From NCBI RefSeq assembly GCF_009557615.1, contig NZ_CP045652.1, positions 2,232,001-2,296,000 on the forward strand: a stretch of DNA of 64,000 bases. Reading direction: 5' to 3'. The stretch comes from Sphingobacteruim zhuxiongii (GTDB lineage Bacteria > Bacteroidota > Bacteroidia > Sphingobacteriales > Sphingobacteriaceae). This document shows, one piece after another, positions 54,641 through 62,515 of the stretch. Made by a program: the position numbers and the translations under genes. Under the pieces are notes generated by a model. That model was not told the DNA's origin, searched no databases, and was given only the letters and a program-made list of their open reading frames with translations. The stretch's first letter is position 1. Every line of letters begins with the position of its first letter.

Positions 54641-55231
54641 ATGTTCACAGGAATTATAGAAACCATAGGTACTGTTCAGAAGATTGAATCAGAGTTAGCG
54701 AACTTACATTTCTACATCAGTTCGGCGATCAGTGATGAGCTTAAAGTTGATCAAAGTGTATCCCATAACGGTGTTTGTTTAACTGTTGTTGAACTCGAAC
54801 CTGGTGTACATAAGGTAACGGCTATCCGAGAGACCTTGGAGAAAAGTAACCTCGGTTTATTAAAAGAAGGTGATATCGTCAATATCGAACGCTGTACACA
54901 AATCGGCGGACGCTTGGATGGGCATATCGTACAAGGCCATGTGGATCAAACCGCTATCTGTATTGCGGCAGAACCACAGGATGGTTCGGTGTTATTTACT
55001 TTTGAATACGAACCAGGCCCAAAAAATATAACCGTTGAAAAAGGATCGGTGACTGTGAACGGTATTAGTCTTACTGTGGTTAATTCAGAACGCAATAGCT
55101 TCTCTGTAGCGATTATTCCATTTACACTAGAACATACGAATCTGAAAGATCTTACCGTTGGTCAAACGGTGAATCTAGAATTTGATATTATTGGGAAATA
55201 CGTGAGTCGTATTATGGAGTTGCGGGGGTAA
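54641..55231 (+). CDS. ribE: Riboflavin synthase, alpha subunit
   Basis: 196 residues from the ATG at 54641 (MFTGIIETIGTVQKIE), the invariant start of this enzyme. It has two lumazine-binding repeats, about 1-95 (SHNGVCLTVVEL, TAIRETLEKSNLGLLKEGDI, ERCTQIGGRLDGHIVQGHVD) and 96-190 (KGSVTVNGISLTVVNSERNS, IIPFTLEHTNLKDLTVGQTV, NLEFDIIGKYVSRIM). It forms riboflavin from two 6,7-dimethyl-8-ribityllumazine molecules in the cytoplasm. There is no RFN riboswitch-like structure upstream; the leader is short. The other rib genes are not nearby. Confidence 0.97.
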   Translation: MFTGIIETIGTVQKIESELANLHFYISSAISDELKVDQSVSHNGVCLTVVELEPGVHKVTAIRETLEKSNLGLLKEGDIVNIERCTQIGGRLDGHIVQGHVDQTAICIAAEPQDGSVLFTFEYEPGPKNITVEKGSVTVNGISLTVVNSERNSFSVAIIPFTLEHTNLKDLTVGQTVNLEFDIIGKYVSRIMELRG

Positions 55232-55262
55232 AAGCGAGGGTAAAAGCCCCCCTCATCTATCC

Positions 55263-56204
55263 TTACAGCGAAAAGCCCATTACCTCTTTCTTTTTTCTCG
55301 ACTTAAAACGTTCCGGCACGATATTCAATATCTCGTTCTTCAGCGTATTGATAGCGTTCTTCTTCACATAATTCTGTGGCGTCACCAAACTGATTTCTCG
55401 AACCGGCTCAGGCGACTTGAAGTAGCGGATATGCTGCATCTGTTCATCATTATAATTGATGATGCTCATCTCGGGCAGAATGGTAATCCCGCCGTTGAGG
55501 TCTACCATACGTTTTAAAGTTTCCACGCTACCTGTATTATAGTCGAAAGTACCTTCTATGGAATGGTTATGCTTATAGTTGCAGATGCTCAACACCTGAC
55601 CACGCATACAATGTCCTTCATTTAGCAACCAGAGCTTGTCGTCGGAAAGCTCATCGGGACCTACAGCCTTCTTGCCGTACAATCCACTTCGCTCAGAAAC
55701 ATACGCAACAAAAGTCTCATAAAATAAAGGAGTCTCTTGAATAGAGGGTTCATGCAGGGGCGTCGACAGAATCCCACAATCGAGGGTTCCAACTTTTAGC
55801 TCCTGAATAATCTGCTCGGTAGTATATTCCCAAATATGCAGTTTGAGTTTGCTGTACTTCTTTAGAAAATTGGTGATGACATTTGGCAAGAGATAGGGCG
55901 CAACAGTTGGTATCACGCCGATTCGTAGATCGCCGGTCAGCTCTCCCCTTTCTGTTTGCAGCAAATCGCCAATCTTCTTGCTTTCCGTTAAAACGGTACG
56001 TGCTTGTTCGATAATTTTCTCGCCGATTTCTGTTGGCACTACCGGCTGGCGGCTACGGTCAAAAATCTTAACCCCTAGGGATTCTTCTAATTTCTGAACT
56101 TGCATACTCAAGGTAGGCTGCGTCACAAAACACTTTTCGGCCGCCGCAACAAAACTGCGGTAGGTATCTACGGCGATGATATATTCTAATTGAACTAGCG
56201 TCAT
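55263..56204 (-). CDS. oxyR: OxyR, LysR-type peroxide sensor
   Basis: 313 residues from the ATG at 56204 (MTLVQLEYIIAVDTYRSFVA); an ORF start 30 bases further upstream is not needed. N-terminal LysR helix-turn-helix (AAAEKCFVTQPTLSMQVQKL, residues 20-40). In the regulatory domain LLNEGHCMRGQVLSIC places cysteines at 199 and 208, the same numbers as the peroxide-sensing disulfide pair of enteric OxyR. It should activate catalase, peroxidase and Dps-type genes on oxidation. None of its usual targets is next to it. It is convergent with the riboflavin synthase gene, with only 31 bases between. Confidence 0.95.
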   Translation of the reverse strand: MTLVQLEYIIAVDTYRSFVAAAEKCFVTQPTLSMQVQKLEESLGVKIFDRSRQPVVPTEIGEKIIEQARTVLTESKKIGDLLQTERGELTGDLRIGVIPTVAPYLLPNVITNFLKKYSKLKLHIWEYTTEQIIQELKVGTLDCGILSTPLHEPSIQETPLFYETFVAYVSERSGLYGKKAVGPDELSDDKLWLLNEGHCMRGQVLSICNYKHNHSIEGTFDYNTGSVETLKRMVDLNGGITILPEMSIINYNDEQMQHIRYFKSPEPVREISLVTPQNYVKKNAINTLKNEILNIVPERFKSRKKKEVMGFSL

Positions 56205-56438
56205 GCTATAAGTTTTAACTATACAAATGTACAAAGGTTATCAGCATTAAGCGAATACAGGCGTAAATAAGACATTTAGCCAACAAAGAATAGGCAAATC
56301 CCGACCTTGATTGAATTCTCCTCACTCATTAATCCAGCCTCAACCGTTTGAGACGAACGAAAAGCGAAGAAGGTACGACTCATCTAGGCCTAAGCTAGGC
56401 TTCAACTGCAATGGATATGTATCGGACCGCAGAAAAAA
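56205..56438. other. Gene-free region upstream of oxyR
   Basis: No reading frame of merit. It should hold the oxyR promoter; no consensus element or obvious OxyR site was recognised. A short palindrome CTAGGCCTAAGCTAGG lies near 56383-56398. Confidence 0.3.
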
Positions 56439-56521
56439 AAGAACCTTTTTTGCCAGAGATCTGATGAAAAGGCGATACTAGGGTACGCCTTCCCTATCTT
56501 TGGCAAAAGAGCCGGTTCTTT
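56439..56521 (-). terminator. Nested hairpin terminator or structured RNA
   Basis: Outer arms AAGAACC/GGTTCTT and TTTTTTGCCA/TGGCAAAAGA enclose an inner hairpin AAGGCG/CGCCTT, so about 80 bases fold into a long branched stem. On the minus strand it is followed by TTCTTTTTTTTCTG, a strong U-tract, about 33 bases after the stop of the gene at 56554. It is larger than ordinary terminators in this window, and a 3' UTR-derived small RNA is possible. Confidence 0.65.
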
Positions 56522-56553
56522 GGATTGATCAGCATGTAAAAATGCTTCTCCGC

Positions 56554-56865
56554 TTATCGGCTATTATTCCGGTACCGAAGCTCGAGATCAAGAATAATAT
56601 CTCTTTTTTTACCTTCAATTAAAGACAAGTCGCCGGCAACAAAAACGCCTTTCTTTTGATTATGGATATTGCGGATTCCATAAACCGTAGACTCATCTGC
56701 CGGATCGGTCATTCCTTCATAACGATATAAGTAATCGATTTCATAATCTGCGGCATCTACACTCAGTTCTTCAAATTCAATATTGAAATCGATATTGTAT
56801 CCTTGTTCTGCTAAATGTGCCAATGCTTTTGAGGCTGATTCGTATTTATACGTTGATTTCTCCAT
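56554..56865 (-). CDS. Small conserved Bacteroidota protein, function unknown
   Basis: 103 residues: YKYESASKALAHLAEQGYNI, DFNIEFEELSVDAADYEIDY, LYRYEGMTDPADESTVYGIR, NIHNQKKGVFVAGDLSLIEG. Similar roughly 100-residue proteins (with the ALxxLxxxGY start and the YRFEGMSNPDD-like motif) occur widely in Bacteroidota, and some databases label them phosphoribosylpyrophosphate synthetase. The protein lacks the PRPP-binding and ATP loops and is far too short, so that label should be disregarded. It is cytoplasmic, acidic and monocistronic, divergent from mazG with 72 bases between. Confidence 0.75.
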   Translation of the reverse strand: MEKSTYKYESASKALAHLAEQGYNIDFNIEFEELSVDAADYEIDYLYRYEGMTDPADESTVYGIRNIHNQKKGVFVAGDLSLIEGKKRDIILDLELRYRNNSR

Positions 56866-56937
56866 AATGTTGCTTCTTATTTTTATTTAAAAACAGCTAA
56901 CTTCGCTTATTGTTTTATCAAAAAAAGCAGAAAATCC

Positions 56938-57741
56938 ATGGCTATTATCCCTCCTGCAGCGAAAAACACCCCCGCTGAAGCATTTGAACGATTACTTGAA
57001 GTCCTTTATACCCTGCGTGTTGAATGTCCTTGGGACAAGAAGCAGACCATGGAAAGCCTACGTCATTTAACCATTGAAGAAATGTATGAATTGGCCGATG
57101 CAATCTTGGAGAATGATATGCCAGAAATTAAGAAAGAGCTTGGGGATATCTTAATGCATTTGGTGTTCTATGCGCGTATTGCAGAGGAGGAAGAACAATT
57201 TAATATCGTTGATGTACTCAATGCAATTTGCGATAAATTAATTACGCGACACCCGCACATCTATAGCGATACGGTGGTTGAAAACGACGAGCAGGTCAAA
57301 CAGAATTGGGAGACCATTAAGCTTAAAGAAGGTAATGCTTCAGTTTTATCGGGCGTTCCTAAAGGTCTTCCAGCCTTGGTTAAGGCCTATCGAATTCAAG
57401 ATAAGGTTCGCGGAGTTGGCTTTGATTGGGAAGACAAACAGGAGGTTTGGGCGAAAGTTGAAGAGGAACTCGCTGAATTTAAAGCGGAGTTTGATCTTCA
57501 AAATGAGGTGATCAATCAAGAGCGGGCTGAAGCGGAGTTTGGGGATCTCCTGTTTTCGCTAATCAATTACGCACGACATATCGGCATCAATCCAGAGAAT
57601 GCTTTGGAGCGTACCAATAAGAAGTTTATCTTCCGTTTCAACTATTTAGAGGAGAAAGCAAAGGCAGATGGCAAGGAATTAAAGGATATGAGCTTGGCGG
57701 AGATGGATGTTTATTGGAATGAAGCGAAAAGCATAAAATAA
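56938..57741 (+). CDS. mazG: MazG nucleoside triphosphate pyrophosphohydrolase
   Basis: 267 residues with two tandem MazG domains. The first (about 12-120) starts FERLLEVLYTLRVECPWDKK with QTMESLRHLTIEEMYELADA and EIKKELGDILMHLVFYARIA (the EExxE-ExxD acid cluster binding Mg2+). The second (about 150-260) has YRIQDKVRGVGFDWEDKQEV, AKVEEELAEFKAEFDLQNEV and AEAEFGDLLFSLINYARHIG. It hydrolyses NTPs to NMP and pyrophosphate, clearing non-canonical nucleotides. No toxin gene is linked. It starts 72 bases from the divergent small conserved gene. Confidence 0.95.
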   Translation: MAIIPPAAKNTPAEAFERLLEVLYTLRVECPWDKKQTMESLRHLTIEEMYELADAILENDMPEIKKELGDILMHLVFYARIAEEEEQFNIVDVLNAICDKLITRHPHIYSDTVVENDEQVKQNWETIKLKEGNASVLSGVPKGLPALVKAYRIQDKVRGVGFDWEDKQEVWAKVEEELAEFKAEFDLQNEVINQERAEAEFGDLLFSLINYARHIGINPENALERTNKKFIFRFNYLEEKAKADGKELKDMSLAEMDVYWNEAKSIK

Positions 57742-57795
57742 TAGCGAATATCGATAGATTTTCCTAAATTTAAGGGTATCAAGGCGTAACCCTCT

Positions 57796-58965
57796 ATGAA
57801 TCATTTCTTCAAGTTCCTTAAATGGCTAGCGATATCGCTTGTTAGCTTAATCTTGGTATTGCTAATTGCGATGTACGCTTTTGGCGTCGACTATATTCTA
57901 AAAGGTGTTTACGTTATTTATATGCAAGGCCATAAAACAGCCTACCTTGACGATTACCATTACTTTGACAACCATCAGATAGAGGCTGGGAGCCCGCAAC
58001 CTTGGGCGAAATCTGCTGACTACAATACGGTTCCTATCACCGATTCTTTAAAACGAATTCATGATCGACTAGGTTCAGTGGCCTATGTGATTATACATCA
58101 GGATAGCGTTTGGTTTGAAGCCTATTATGGAGGCTATAGCGACAGCTCGAAGTCCAATTCTTTCTCTATGGCGAAGAGCATCACTGCGGCTATTTTAGGG
58201 AAAGCAGTCGAGCAGGGCCAAGTAAAAGGTTTGCAACAAAAGGTGAAGGACTTTGTGCCCGAACTGCAAGGTGCTTATGCGGATCAACTCAGCATGGAAG
58301 ACTTGGTATCGATGAGCTCGGGAATTACCTGGGATGAAAGCTATTATAACCCTTTCTCCATTACAACAAGATTATATTTTGATAAAGATATTCAGGGTGC
58401 TATTCCGGCATTGCCTGTGGATAAGCAGCCCGGTGCTCGCTTTATCTACCAAAGTGGTGATACGCAGATGTTAGGCATTGCTTTGCAGCGCGCTACAAAT
58501 AGAAGTTTGAGCGATTTAATGTCGACCTACTTCTGGAAACCGATGGGTGCTGAACATAGTGCTCTTTGGCAGGTAGATAGTGAGAAAAACGGCATCGAGA
58601 AGGCTTATTGCTGTATTGCCAGCAATGCGAAAGATTTTGCTCGCTTCGGCAAGCTTTATCTGCAACATGGAAAATGGAACGGGCAGCAATTGTTGGATTC
58701 TGCTTATATCGCGCATTCTATACGTCCTCGATTTGCTGATTCACCACAATATGGTTATGGCTGGTGGATGGGTACCTATAAAGAAAAACCTTATTTCTAT
58801 ATGGATGGGCACTTGGGACAGTATGTGATTGTTGTACCCGAGGATGAATTAATTATCGTGCGTCTAGGTCATAGCATCGATGGCGGTAGCCGCTCGGATC
58901 CAAATTCAGCATTTTATAATTTTATTGATCAGGCCTACGTGATGCTAGGTGATCGGCTGAAGTAG
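57796..58965 (+). CDS. Serine beta-lactamase-like hydrolase (class C/peptidase S12 fold)
   Basis: 389 residues. N-terminal membrane anchor (WLAISLVSLILVLLIAMYAF), the rest periplasmic. The SxxK pair is in SNSFSMAKSITAAILGK (Ser and Lys of S-M-A-K), the tyrosine motif in FIYQSGDTQMLGI, and YFYMDGHLGQYVIVVPEDEL takes the place of KTG. DFARFGKLYLQHGKWNGQQL is the usual helix of this family. Such proteins are esterases or D-amino-acid peptidases of the envelope and seldom true beta-lactamases. The HLG triad in place of KTG argues for an esterase-like role. It follows mazG by 54 bases without evident functional link. Confidence 0.88.
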   Translation: MNHFFKFLKWLAISLVSLILVLLIAMYAFGVDYILKGVYVIYMQGHKTAYLDDYHYFDNHQIEAGSPQPWAKSADYNTVPITDSLKRIHDRLGSVAYVIIHQDSVWFEAYYGGYSDSSKSNSFSMAKSITAAILGKAVEQGQVKGLQQKVKDFVPELQGAYADQLSMEDLVSMSSGITWDESYYNPFSITTRLYFDKDIQGAIPALPVDKQPGARFIYQSGDTQMLGIALQRATNRSLSDLMSTYFWKPMGAEHSALWQVDSEKNGIEKAYCCIASNAKDFARFGKLYLQHGKWNGQQLLDSAYIAHSIRPRFADSPQYGYGWWMGTYKEKPYFYMDGHLGQYVIVVPEDELIIVRLGHSIDGGSRSDPNSAFYNFIDQAYVMLGDRLK

Positions 58966-59188
58966 ATTGGGCAACGGCAACTAATTTTCAAGACGACCTA
59001 TTTAAAAAGGGTTAGCGTTAAACTTTAGCGCAATTCTCCTATCTTTGTTTTGGTCCTTGTTATCCATAGGATGCGATAATTGAATGCGCTTTGAAAGATT
59101 CCAATTGGTAATTTCAGTACGGATGCTACCCTACTTTTTAGAATTTTGCTTATCGTATTTCAAGACTCATGACAAGGCGCTGCGTAAC

Positions 59189-59196
59189 TAATTTTG
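59189..59196 (+). promoter_or_regulatory. -7 element upstream of the HAD gene
   Basis: TAATTTTG matches TAnnTTTG and lies 18 bases before the ATG at 59215. It rules out the in-frame TTG at 59194 as the start. No clear -33 element. Confidence 0.5.
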
Positions 59197-59214
59197 TTTG
59201 AAATATTGTCCTAC

Positions 59215-59910
59215 ATGCACCAAAATATCAATTCCTCTACTTCCCATTCTGTTGCTGCCATCTTCGATATGGATGGCGTTATTGCACATACGAATCCTTA
59301 TCATGCGAAAGCTTTTGAAGCCTTTTTTGAGCGGCATCAAATCTCTTATAATGAAAAGCAGTTTGAACAGCATATGTACGGTAAACATAACAGTTATATT
59401 TTCACCCATTTCTTTGGGCGTAAAATTTATGGTGAGGAATTATTGACTTTGGAGGATGAGAAGGAAGGCTTATTTCGGGAGATCTATAAGAGTGAAGCCA
59501 AGTCGTTGCCGTTCCTCTCGGAGTTCCTCGCGGATTTGAAAGCGCATGAGTTTAAGCTAGGCGTAGCAACTTCAGCACCGCGAGCCAATATGGATCTAAT
59601 ATTGGATGCTTTAAGTATTCGTTCGTTTTTTGATTCGACCTTAGGTAGTGAGAATGTTTCTTTACATAAGCCGCATCCGGAAGTATATTTGAAATCGGCA
59701 GAGAATCTGCAGGTCGATCCCCAAAACTGTATCGTCTTTGAGGATTCATTCTCTGGTGTGACGGCGGGCTTAAATGCCGGTATGCAGGTCGTTGGGGTTT
59801 TAAGTTCGCACACGGAGGATGAGCTGCCTGTTTGTGCTAGCTATATCCATCATTACAAACATATCGATGCCAAGAATGTCTTACAGATGATTCATCATTA
59901 TGTGGGATAA
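59215..59910 (+). CDS. HAD-superfamily phosphatase, beta-phosphoglucomutase-like
   Basis: 231 residues from the ATG at 59215. Motif I is FDMDGVIAHT (about residues 18-27, nucleophile and acid Asp), followed by an alpha-helical cap (NPYHAKAFEAFFERHQISYN). Motif II is LGVATSAPRANM (Ser/Thr), motif III the Lys in LHKPHPEVYLKSAENL and motif IV CIVFEDSFSGVTAGLNAGM. This is subfamily I with a C1 cap, in which phosphatases and beta-phosphoglucomutases occur. The substrate is likely a sugar or small phosphate ester; which one is not readable. It overlaps the TSUP permease start by 11 bases, so the two are translationally coupled. Confidence 0.9.
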   Translation: MHQNINSSTSHSVAAIFDMDGVIAHTNPYHAKAFEAFFERHQISYNEKQFEQHMYGKHNSYIFTHFFGRKIYGEELLTLEDEKEGLFREIYKSEAKSLPFLSEFLADLKAHEFKLGVATSAPRANMDLILDALSIRSFFDSTLGSENVSLHKPHPEVYLKSAENLQVDPQNCIVFEDSFSGVTAGLNAGMQVVGVLSSHTEDELPVCASYIHHYKHIDAKNVLQMIHHYVG

Positions 59911-60670
59911 TGCACTCGCATTAATCCCATCACCAATGGGATGGGTGCTCTACTTTCTTTGTGCGGTGTTAATTGGCACCTCTAAAACAGGAATCCAGAA
60001 TGTGGGGACACTTGCCGTCCCGCTCTTTGCACTCCTATTTGGCGCAAAGTACTCCACTGGGATTGTACTGATCTTACTATGTATCGCCGATTTAATAGCC
60101 GTTATTTATTATCGTAAGCAGTTTAACTGGAGCGAAGTCAAGAAGCTGCTCCCCTATGCGATGATTGGTTTATTGATTGGCCTCTTTACCGGCGATCATA
60201 TCGATGATGGTATCTTTCGGATACTAATGGGTGCTTGTATTGTTATCGGGGTTGGTATTATGCTCTGGGGTAATCGTCAGGATAAACTAAACAAAGGCGC
60301 CGACTTGACCAAAAAGTGCTGGTATTCACCCGTATTTGGACTGATTACGGGATTCTCAACGATGATTGGTAACGCAGCGGGTCCTACGTTAACGGTTTAC
60401 CTTTTCTCAAAGAAGCTGGATAAGTTCACCTTGGTGGCTACAGGCGCATGGTTTATTATGATCCTCAACTTTTCGAAAATCCCTTTGCAGCTGTTCGTAT
60501 GGAAGAACCTGTCTTGGGAAGGTTTTATCCTCAATTTATTAGCAGTACCTTTTATCTTATTGGGAGGCTGGATTGGCATTAAATTAGTGAAGATTATTCC
60601 CGAAAAGGAATTTAGAGTGGTTATCCTGAGCTTAGTGGTTATTGCCGCATTGATGCTCATCTTCGTCTAG
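59900..60670 (+). CDS. TSUP/TauE-SafE family permease
   Basis: 256 residues with about eight membrane helices. IGTSKTGIQNVGTLAVPLFA and LFGAKYSTGIVLILLCIADL open the first half; WYSPVFGLITGFSTMIGNAA and GPTLTVYLFSKKLDKFTLVA the second, giving the internal repeat of TSUP transporters. These move sulfite, sulfoacetate or related organic anions across the inner membrane. The start overlaps the HAD gene by 11 bases. The operon suggests export or import of an anion related to the HAD product, which is inference. A terminator follows at 60729. Confidence 0.9.
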   Translation: MWDNALALIPSPMGWVLYFLCAVLIGTSKTGIQNVGTLAVPLFALLFGAKYSTGIVLILLCIADLIAVIYYRKQFNWSEVKKLLPYAMIGLLIGLFTGDHIDDGIFRILMGACIVIGVGIMLWGNRQDKLNKGADLTKKCWYSPVFGLITGFSTMIGNAAGPTLTVYLFSKKLDKFTLVATGAWFIMILNFSKIPLQLFVWKNLSWEGFILNLLAVPFILLGGWIGIKLVKIIPEKEFRVVILSLVVIAALMLIFV

Positions 60671-60728
60671 GGATTTCACAAAATAAAGATGATTAATGGG
60701 ATTTAAGCATTTCTTGCTCTAGCAACAT

Positions 60729-60764
60729 AAACAAAAAGGCCGCTCGATGGAGCGGCCTTTGTTT
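60729..60764. terminator. Bidirectional terminator between convergent genes
   Basis: Long stem AAACAAAAAGGCCGCTC/GAGCGGCCTTTGTTT with a 4-base loop, rich in A on one side and T on the other. It lies between the plus-strand permease (60670) and the minus-strand OmpA gene (60778) and can serve both. Confidence 0.88.
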
Positions 60765-60777
60765 ATGAAGTCTATTA

Positions 60778-61659
60778 TTATTCTGTTGTATCAGGCACTT
60801 CTGCTGATTCAGGAGCCTTGTCAATCAATTCCATAAACTGATCTAACTTCGGCGTAATAATAATTTGTGTTCTACGGTTTCTAGCTTTCCCTTCTGGCGA
60901 ACTGTTGTTTGCAATTGGGTTGTACTGGCCACGACCACCTGCTGTTAAGCGTTTAGGATCTACACCGTAATTGTTTTGTAATGCTTGGACTACCGACGAT
61001 GCACGTAGGGTACTTAAATCCCAGTTGTTACGGATATTTGCCTTAGCAATCGGATCGGAGTCCGTATTACCCTCGATCAACACATCGTAATCCTTGTAAT
61101 CTTGGATAATCTTCGCAATTTTCGATAGGGTCTCTCCTGCTTGATCAGAAATCTCATAGCTTCCAGATTTGTAAAGCATATTATCCGATAAAGAGATATA
61201 AACCACACCTTTTAATACTTGTACATCTACATCTTTTAACTCCTCGCGGCTTAATGAGCGCGTTAAGTTATTGGTCAATACCATATTCAAGGAATCGCTC
61301 TTCGCTTTGGTATTCACTAAGTGCTGAATGTATTTATTGGAAGCATTGATTTCATCTACAAGCTTCGAGATATTGGCATTCCCTTGGGAAGTATTGCTAA
61401 TACTGTTGTCTAATGTTGCTTGTAATCTTGCTAATGCGTCTTTTAAAGAAGCATTATTCTTACGCTCTTGCTCCAATTGATCCTCCAAGCTCTTCACTCT
61501 AGAGCGGCTCTCCGCTAGATCAACTTGACTCTTTTGATATAATTCAGCAAGGTCTTGATGCTGCTGCACTAAAGCCTGGTGAGTCTTCTTATTTACCCCA
61601 CATGAGGAAATAAAGAGTACACTCAACAAGACTAACGGGATACTTATACGTTTTATCAT
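60778..61659 (-). CDS. OmpA-family outer-membrane lipoprotein (peptidoglycan-binding)
   Basis: 293 residues from the ATG at 61659 (MIKRISIPLVLLSVLFISSC), whose lipobox gives Cys20; an open frame extending 99 bases further upstream is unsupported. Residues 25-150 form a coiled coil (LVQQHQDLAELYQKSQVDLA, ESRSRVKSLEDQLEQERKNN), and the C-terminal OmpA domain (about 160-275) has YDVLIEGNTDSDPIAKANIR, NNWDLSTLRASSVVQALQNN and LTAGGRGQYNPIANNSSPEG with NRRTQIII. The Asp and Arg residues that bind diaminopimelate are present. It links outer membrane and cell wall. It is monocistronic. Confidence 0.93.
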   Translation of the reverse strand: MIKRISIPLVLLSVLFISSCGVNKKTHQALVQQHQDLAELYQKSQVDLAESRSRVKSLEDQLEQERKNNASLKDALARLQATLDNSISNTSQGNANISKLVDEINASNKYIQHLVNTKAKSDSLNMVLTNNLTRSLSREELKDVDVQVLKGVVYISLSDNMLYKSGSYEISDQAGETLSKIAKIIQDYKDYDVLIEGNTDSDPIAKANIRNNWDLSTLRASSVVQALQNNYGVDPKRLTAGGRGQYNPIANNSSPEGKARNRRTQIIITPKLDQFMELIDKAPESAEVPDTTE

Positions 61660-61970
61660 AACTTGATATATTATGTTATTGTAATGCCTAAGATAAGCAA
61701 AAGCGGTGCCTTTTCTAGCAGGAAGTTGCAATAATTGCATTAACAAGCAGCATTTCAAGGCTATAAGGATTTGTATTCGTATATCATTCCTATAGATATT
61801 AGGTAATATTTCATGATCGGTTTTCGCGCGGTCTTCTATACTTATTTTTTATTTTCAATTATTTTTTGAGTGAATTATAGGGTTTGGGGTATAAATTTTA
61901 AAAGAAAAAAGGCTTAAAAAGTGCCTTTAAAAATTAATTAGGCTCATTTTCAGTGTAGTATCAAATAAGT
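61660..61970. other. Gene-free region before tRNA-Ser
   Basis: About 310 AT-rich bases. It carries the OmpA promoter region on one side; no gene, repeat family or hairpin of note was seen. Confidence 0.35.
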
Positions 61971-62001
61971 TTTGGAGAGAGAATAAAAATTTCTACTTTT
62001 G
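61971..62001 (+). promoter_or_regulatory. Promoter of tRNA-Ser
   Basis: TTTG (61971-61974), 19-base spacer, TACTTTTG (61994-62001); both elements match the Bacteroidota consensus. Transcription would start within a few bases of the mature 5' end. Confidence 0.75.
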
Positions 62002-62005
62002 TCGC

Positions 62006-62090
62006 GGAGAGTTGGCAGAGTGGTCGAATGCGGCAGTCTTGAAAACTGTTGACTGTCACAGGTCCGGGGGTTCGAATCCCTCACTCTCCG
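62006..62090 (+). tRNA. tRNA-Ser (UGA anticodon)
   Basis: 85 nt. Acceptor stem GGAGAGT/ACTCTCC with discriminator G; D arm GGCAGAGTGGTCGAATGC; anticodon arm CAGTCTTGAAAACTG with anticodon TGA; a long variable arm (TTGACTGTCACAGGTCC); T arm GGGGGTTCGAATCCC. The long variable arm and UGA anticodon identify serine (codons UCA and related). CCA is not encoded. A terminator follows directly. Confidence 0.97.
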
Positions 62091-62092
62091 CT

Positions 62093-62132
62093 TAAAAAAA
62101 AGTCTTTCACTCCGTGAAAGGCTTTTTTTTTG
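62093..62132 (+). terminator. Terminator of tRNA-Ser
   Basis: Stem AAAAAAAGTCTTTCAC/GTGAAAGGCTTTTTTTT with a 3-base loop and T9 tail immediately downstream of the tRNA. Confidence 0.85.
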
Positions 62133-62133
62133 C

Positions 62134-62240
62134 GCGAGAGTGAGGGCTCGAACCTTGCGCGCGGCGAGGTTCGACCCGAAGGGTGTTCAGGGTTGTGTCT
62201 GGGGATCGCGGGGCTGAACAAATCTCGCACTCTTGTGTGG
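62134..62240. repeat. GC-rich patch with inverted tRNA T-arm-like fragments
   Basis: GAGAGTGAGGG-CTCGAACC (62137-62154) is nearly the reverse complement of the tRNA-Ser 3' part (GGTTCGAATCCCTCACTCTC). It is followed head to head by AGGTTCGACCC (62167-62177), giving a hairpin with GGGCTCGAACCT (62144-62155). GTTCAG/CTGAAC and GCGAGAGTG/CTCGCACTCT form further inverted pairs up to about 62232. GC content is visibly higher than the flanks. No gene is present. Confidence 0.6.
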
Positions 62241-62314
62241 GGCATATGATGGCTTTGCTCCTATCGATATCATGGCTTTTTGGATATTTACACTAAGATT
62301 TGAACTAAATAATA

Positions 62315-62510
62315 TCAATTTCCCTCTGGATCTTTAAATCTGGCCATTTTAATGTCCCATATGAAGAAAGATTTTGGTTCTCCATCAAAATCCACCTCTC
62401 ATTCAACCATTTCACTGTCGATTTCATCAACACCTTTGCAATTGAAAGAAATATGATCTAAGCCTGCGGAATCATTACAAAGCAGTGAAAGTAAATCGAT
62501 ACTTTCTAAC
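62315..62510 (-). pseudogene. Decayed C-terminal remnant of a VOC/glyoxalase-like gene
   Basis: On the minus strand one frame reads LESIDLLSLLCNDSAGLDHI and SFNCKGVDEIDSEMVE before a stop. A shifted frame then gives EVDFDGEPKSFFIWDIKMAR and FKDPEGN before a stop at 62315. The order (LDHI strand, then FKDPEGN) is the second half of a VOC domain. There is no start codon in context and at least one frameshift, so it cannot be functional. Confidence 0.65.
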
Positions 62511-62515
62511 GACTG

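Noticed and set aside
61660..61758. 33-residue N-terminal extension of the OmpA-like protein
   Set aside because: It would place the lipoprotein signal internally; the ATG at 61659 gives a clean signal and lipobox.
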